Below are positions 63,259 to 64,000 of a stretch of 64,000 nt of DNA, in pieces (position 1 is the first letter of the stretch; each line of letters opens with the position of its first letter). The notes under the pieces are model-generated. The model did not search any database, was not told the DNA's origin, and saw nothing but the letters and a program-made list of their open reading frames with translations. This DNA is from Enterococcus saigonensis (GTDB lineage: Bacteria; Bacillota; Bacilli; Lactobacillales; Enterococcaceae): NCBI RefSeq assembly GCF_011397115.1, contig NZ_AP022822.1, positions 665,001-729,000 on the forward strand, given 5' to 3'. The position numbers and the translations under genes are program-made.

Positions 63259-64000
63259 ATGGAAAAAAGAAGTTTGTCACTGGCTAAACCCAAAAGTAAC
63301 GTTGTACAAGATAAAGACAGTAAAATCTTCAACTTTGTTAATGTTTTACTCCTACTCGTTTTTACAATCATTATTATCGTGCCGGTTTGGAATATCGTAG
63401 CGTCATCTTTTGCCTCAAGTGATGCATTGGCAAAGGGGGATTTCGTTTTCTGGCCTTCAGAAATCTCATTTGATAATTATCGCAAGGTTTTAGGCGATGC
63501 TTCCATTTGGCAAGCGTTAATTATTTCAGTGGGAAAGACAGTAATTGGTGTTTTAGCGCATACCGCATTTTGTGCCATTATGGCTTATGCTTTATCAAAA
63601 CGAAATTTAAAAGGTCGGGGATTGTATTCCACAATGGGAATTATCACCATGTTCTTTTCTGGTGGGATGATTCCAACATACTTATTGATTAAATCTTTAG
63701 GGCTATTAAATACTTTTTGGGTCTACATTATCCCAGCCCTACTTTCTTATTACGATGTTATTATTTTGATGAACTTTTTTAGAGATGTACCAACATCTTT
63801 GGAAGAGTCAGCTAAGATTGATGGAGCAAGTGATTGGGGCGTATTTTTGAAAATCTTTGTGCCTTTATCTAAACCTGCATTAGCAACAATTGCCCTTTTT
63901 CACGGGGTTTGGCAGTGGAATGACTTTATGACAGCTAAATTATACGTAACGGATAAAGCATTATATCCTTTGCAAATGAAATTATACGAAATTATTACGC
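63259..64000 (+). CDS. CUT1 sugar ABC transporter permease (LplC-like), truncated by window end
   Basis: The frame is open from the ATG (AAGGAGG 7 nt upstream) to the last base, giving 247 codons of an expected ~290-300. Membrane helices are visible at about 26-48, 85-105, 120-140 and 150-170, and the EAA loop is SLEESAKIDGASDWGVFLKIFVPLSKP. It lies 14 bp after the LplB-like gene. An extracellular solute-binding lipoprotein gene is expected just beyond the window. Confidence 0.92.
   Translation, partial: MEKRSLSLAKPKSNVVQDKDSKIFNFVNVLLLLVFTIIIIVPVWNIVASSFASSDALAKGDFVFWPSEISFDNYRKVLGDASIWQALIISVGKTVIGVLAHTAFCAIMAYALSKRNLKGRGLYSTMGIITMFFSGGMIPTYLLIKSLGLLNTFWVYIIPALLSYYDVIILMNFFRDVPTSLEESAKIDGASDWGVFLKIFVPLSKPALATIALFHGVWQWNDFMTAKLYVTDKALYPLQMKLYEIIT

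Noticed and set aside
1..64000. Mobile elements, prophage, CRISPR or toxin-antitoxin modules
   Set aside because: No transposase, integrase, phage genes, direct-repeat arrays or paired small toxin/antitoxin frames were seen.

Overview
The window is about 64 kb of low-GC Firmicute chromosome. It looks like Enterococcaceae (Enterococcus or a close relative). The evidence is the AT-rich base composition, strong AGGAGG ribosome binding sites, and a gene content matching Lactobacillales: pepC, ezrA, a thiI/NifS-like pair, rex, tpx, rpoY-rnjA, hflX-ynbB-like-glnR-glnA and class II fba. The rex-tpx-valS-folC-radC-csp-rnjA-ABC pair order resembles what I recall of the E. faecalis V583 EF2933-EF2919 region; this is memory, not a search. 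I see no insertion sequence, prophage, integrase or CRISPR array. Most of the window is core chromosome with a few accessory insertions.

Layout. 1-11.4 kb: tRNA-Thr, a membrane-anchored serine hydrolase, tRNA-Asn, an acyltransferase, pepC, a phosphatase/ketosamine-kinase pair, an acyl-ACP thioesterase, asparaginase, a HAD/MazG-like pair and aspartate kinase. 11.4-19.5 kb: ezrA, cysteine desulfurase-thiI, an orphan LPXTG pilin-like protein, rex and tpx. 19.5-28 kb: T-box-valS, folC, a HAD phosphatase, radC, a cold-shock protein and the reverse-strand rpoY-rnjA operon. 28-41.6 kb: a heterodimeric ABC exporter (EfrAB-like) with a structured leader, gamma-carbonic anhydrase, an MDR oxidoreductase, CtsR-type clpP, an unknown membrane protein, glycerophosphodiesterase-miaA-hflX-ynbB-like, and glnR-glnA behind a GlnR box.

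41.7-48.6 kb is the most coherent functional block: lytS-lytR, then lrgA-lrgB-pflB-pflA behind a cre-like promoter. LrgAB/PftAB proteins are now linked to pyruvate transport and LytST-type systems to pyruvate sensing. Linkage to pyruvate formate-lyase therefore suggests a pyruvate uptake and fermentation unit. 48.6-51.8 kb: pyrG, with a leader that looks like the CTP-sensing reiterative-transcription attenuator, and fba. 51.8-56.3 kb: a MerR regulator divergent from a second heterodimeric ABC exporter (ChlR/EfrEF-like), with a textbook 19-bp-spacer MerR promoter. 56.5-64 kb: a beta-glucoside/oligosaccharide locus (RpiR regulator, GH1, GH3, LacI regulator, two CUT1 permeases). It has paired 17-bp operators flanking the GH genes, and the second permease runs off the end of the window.

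No wholly new system is evident. The best leads are the pyruvate locus, the phosphatase-ketosamine kinase operon (possible protein deglycation), the orphan pilin, the structured leader and small ORF ahead of the first exporter, and the twin TGGTAC operators.
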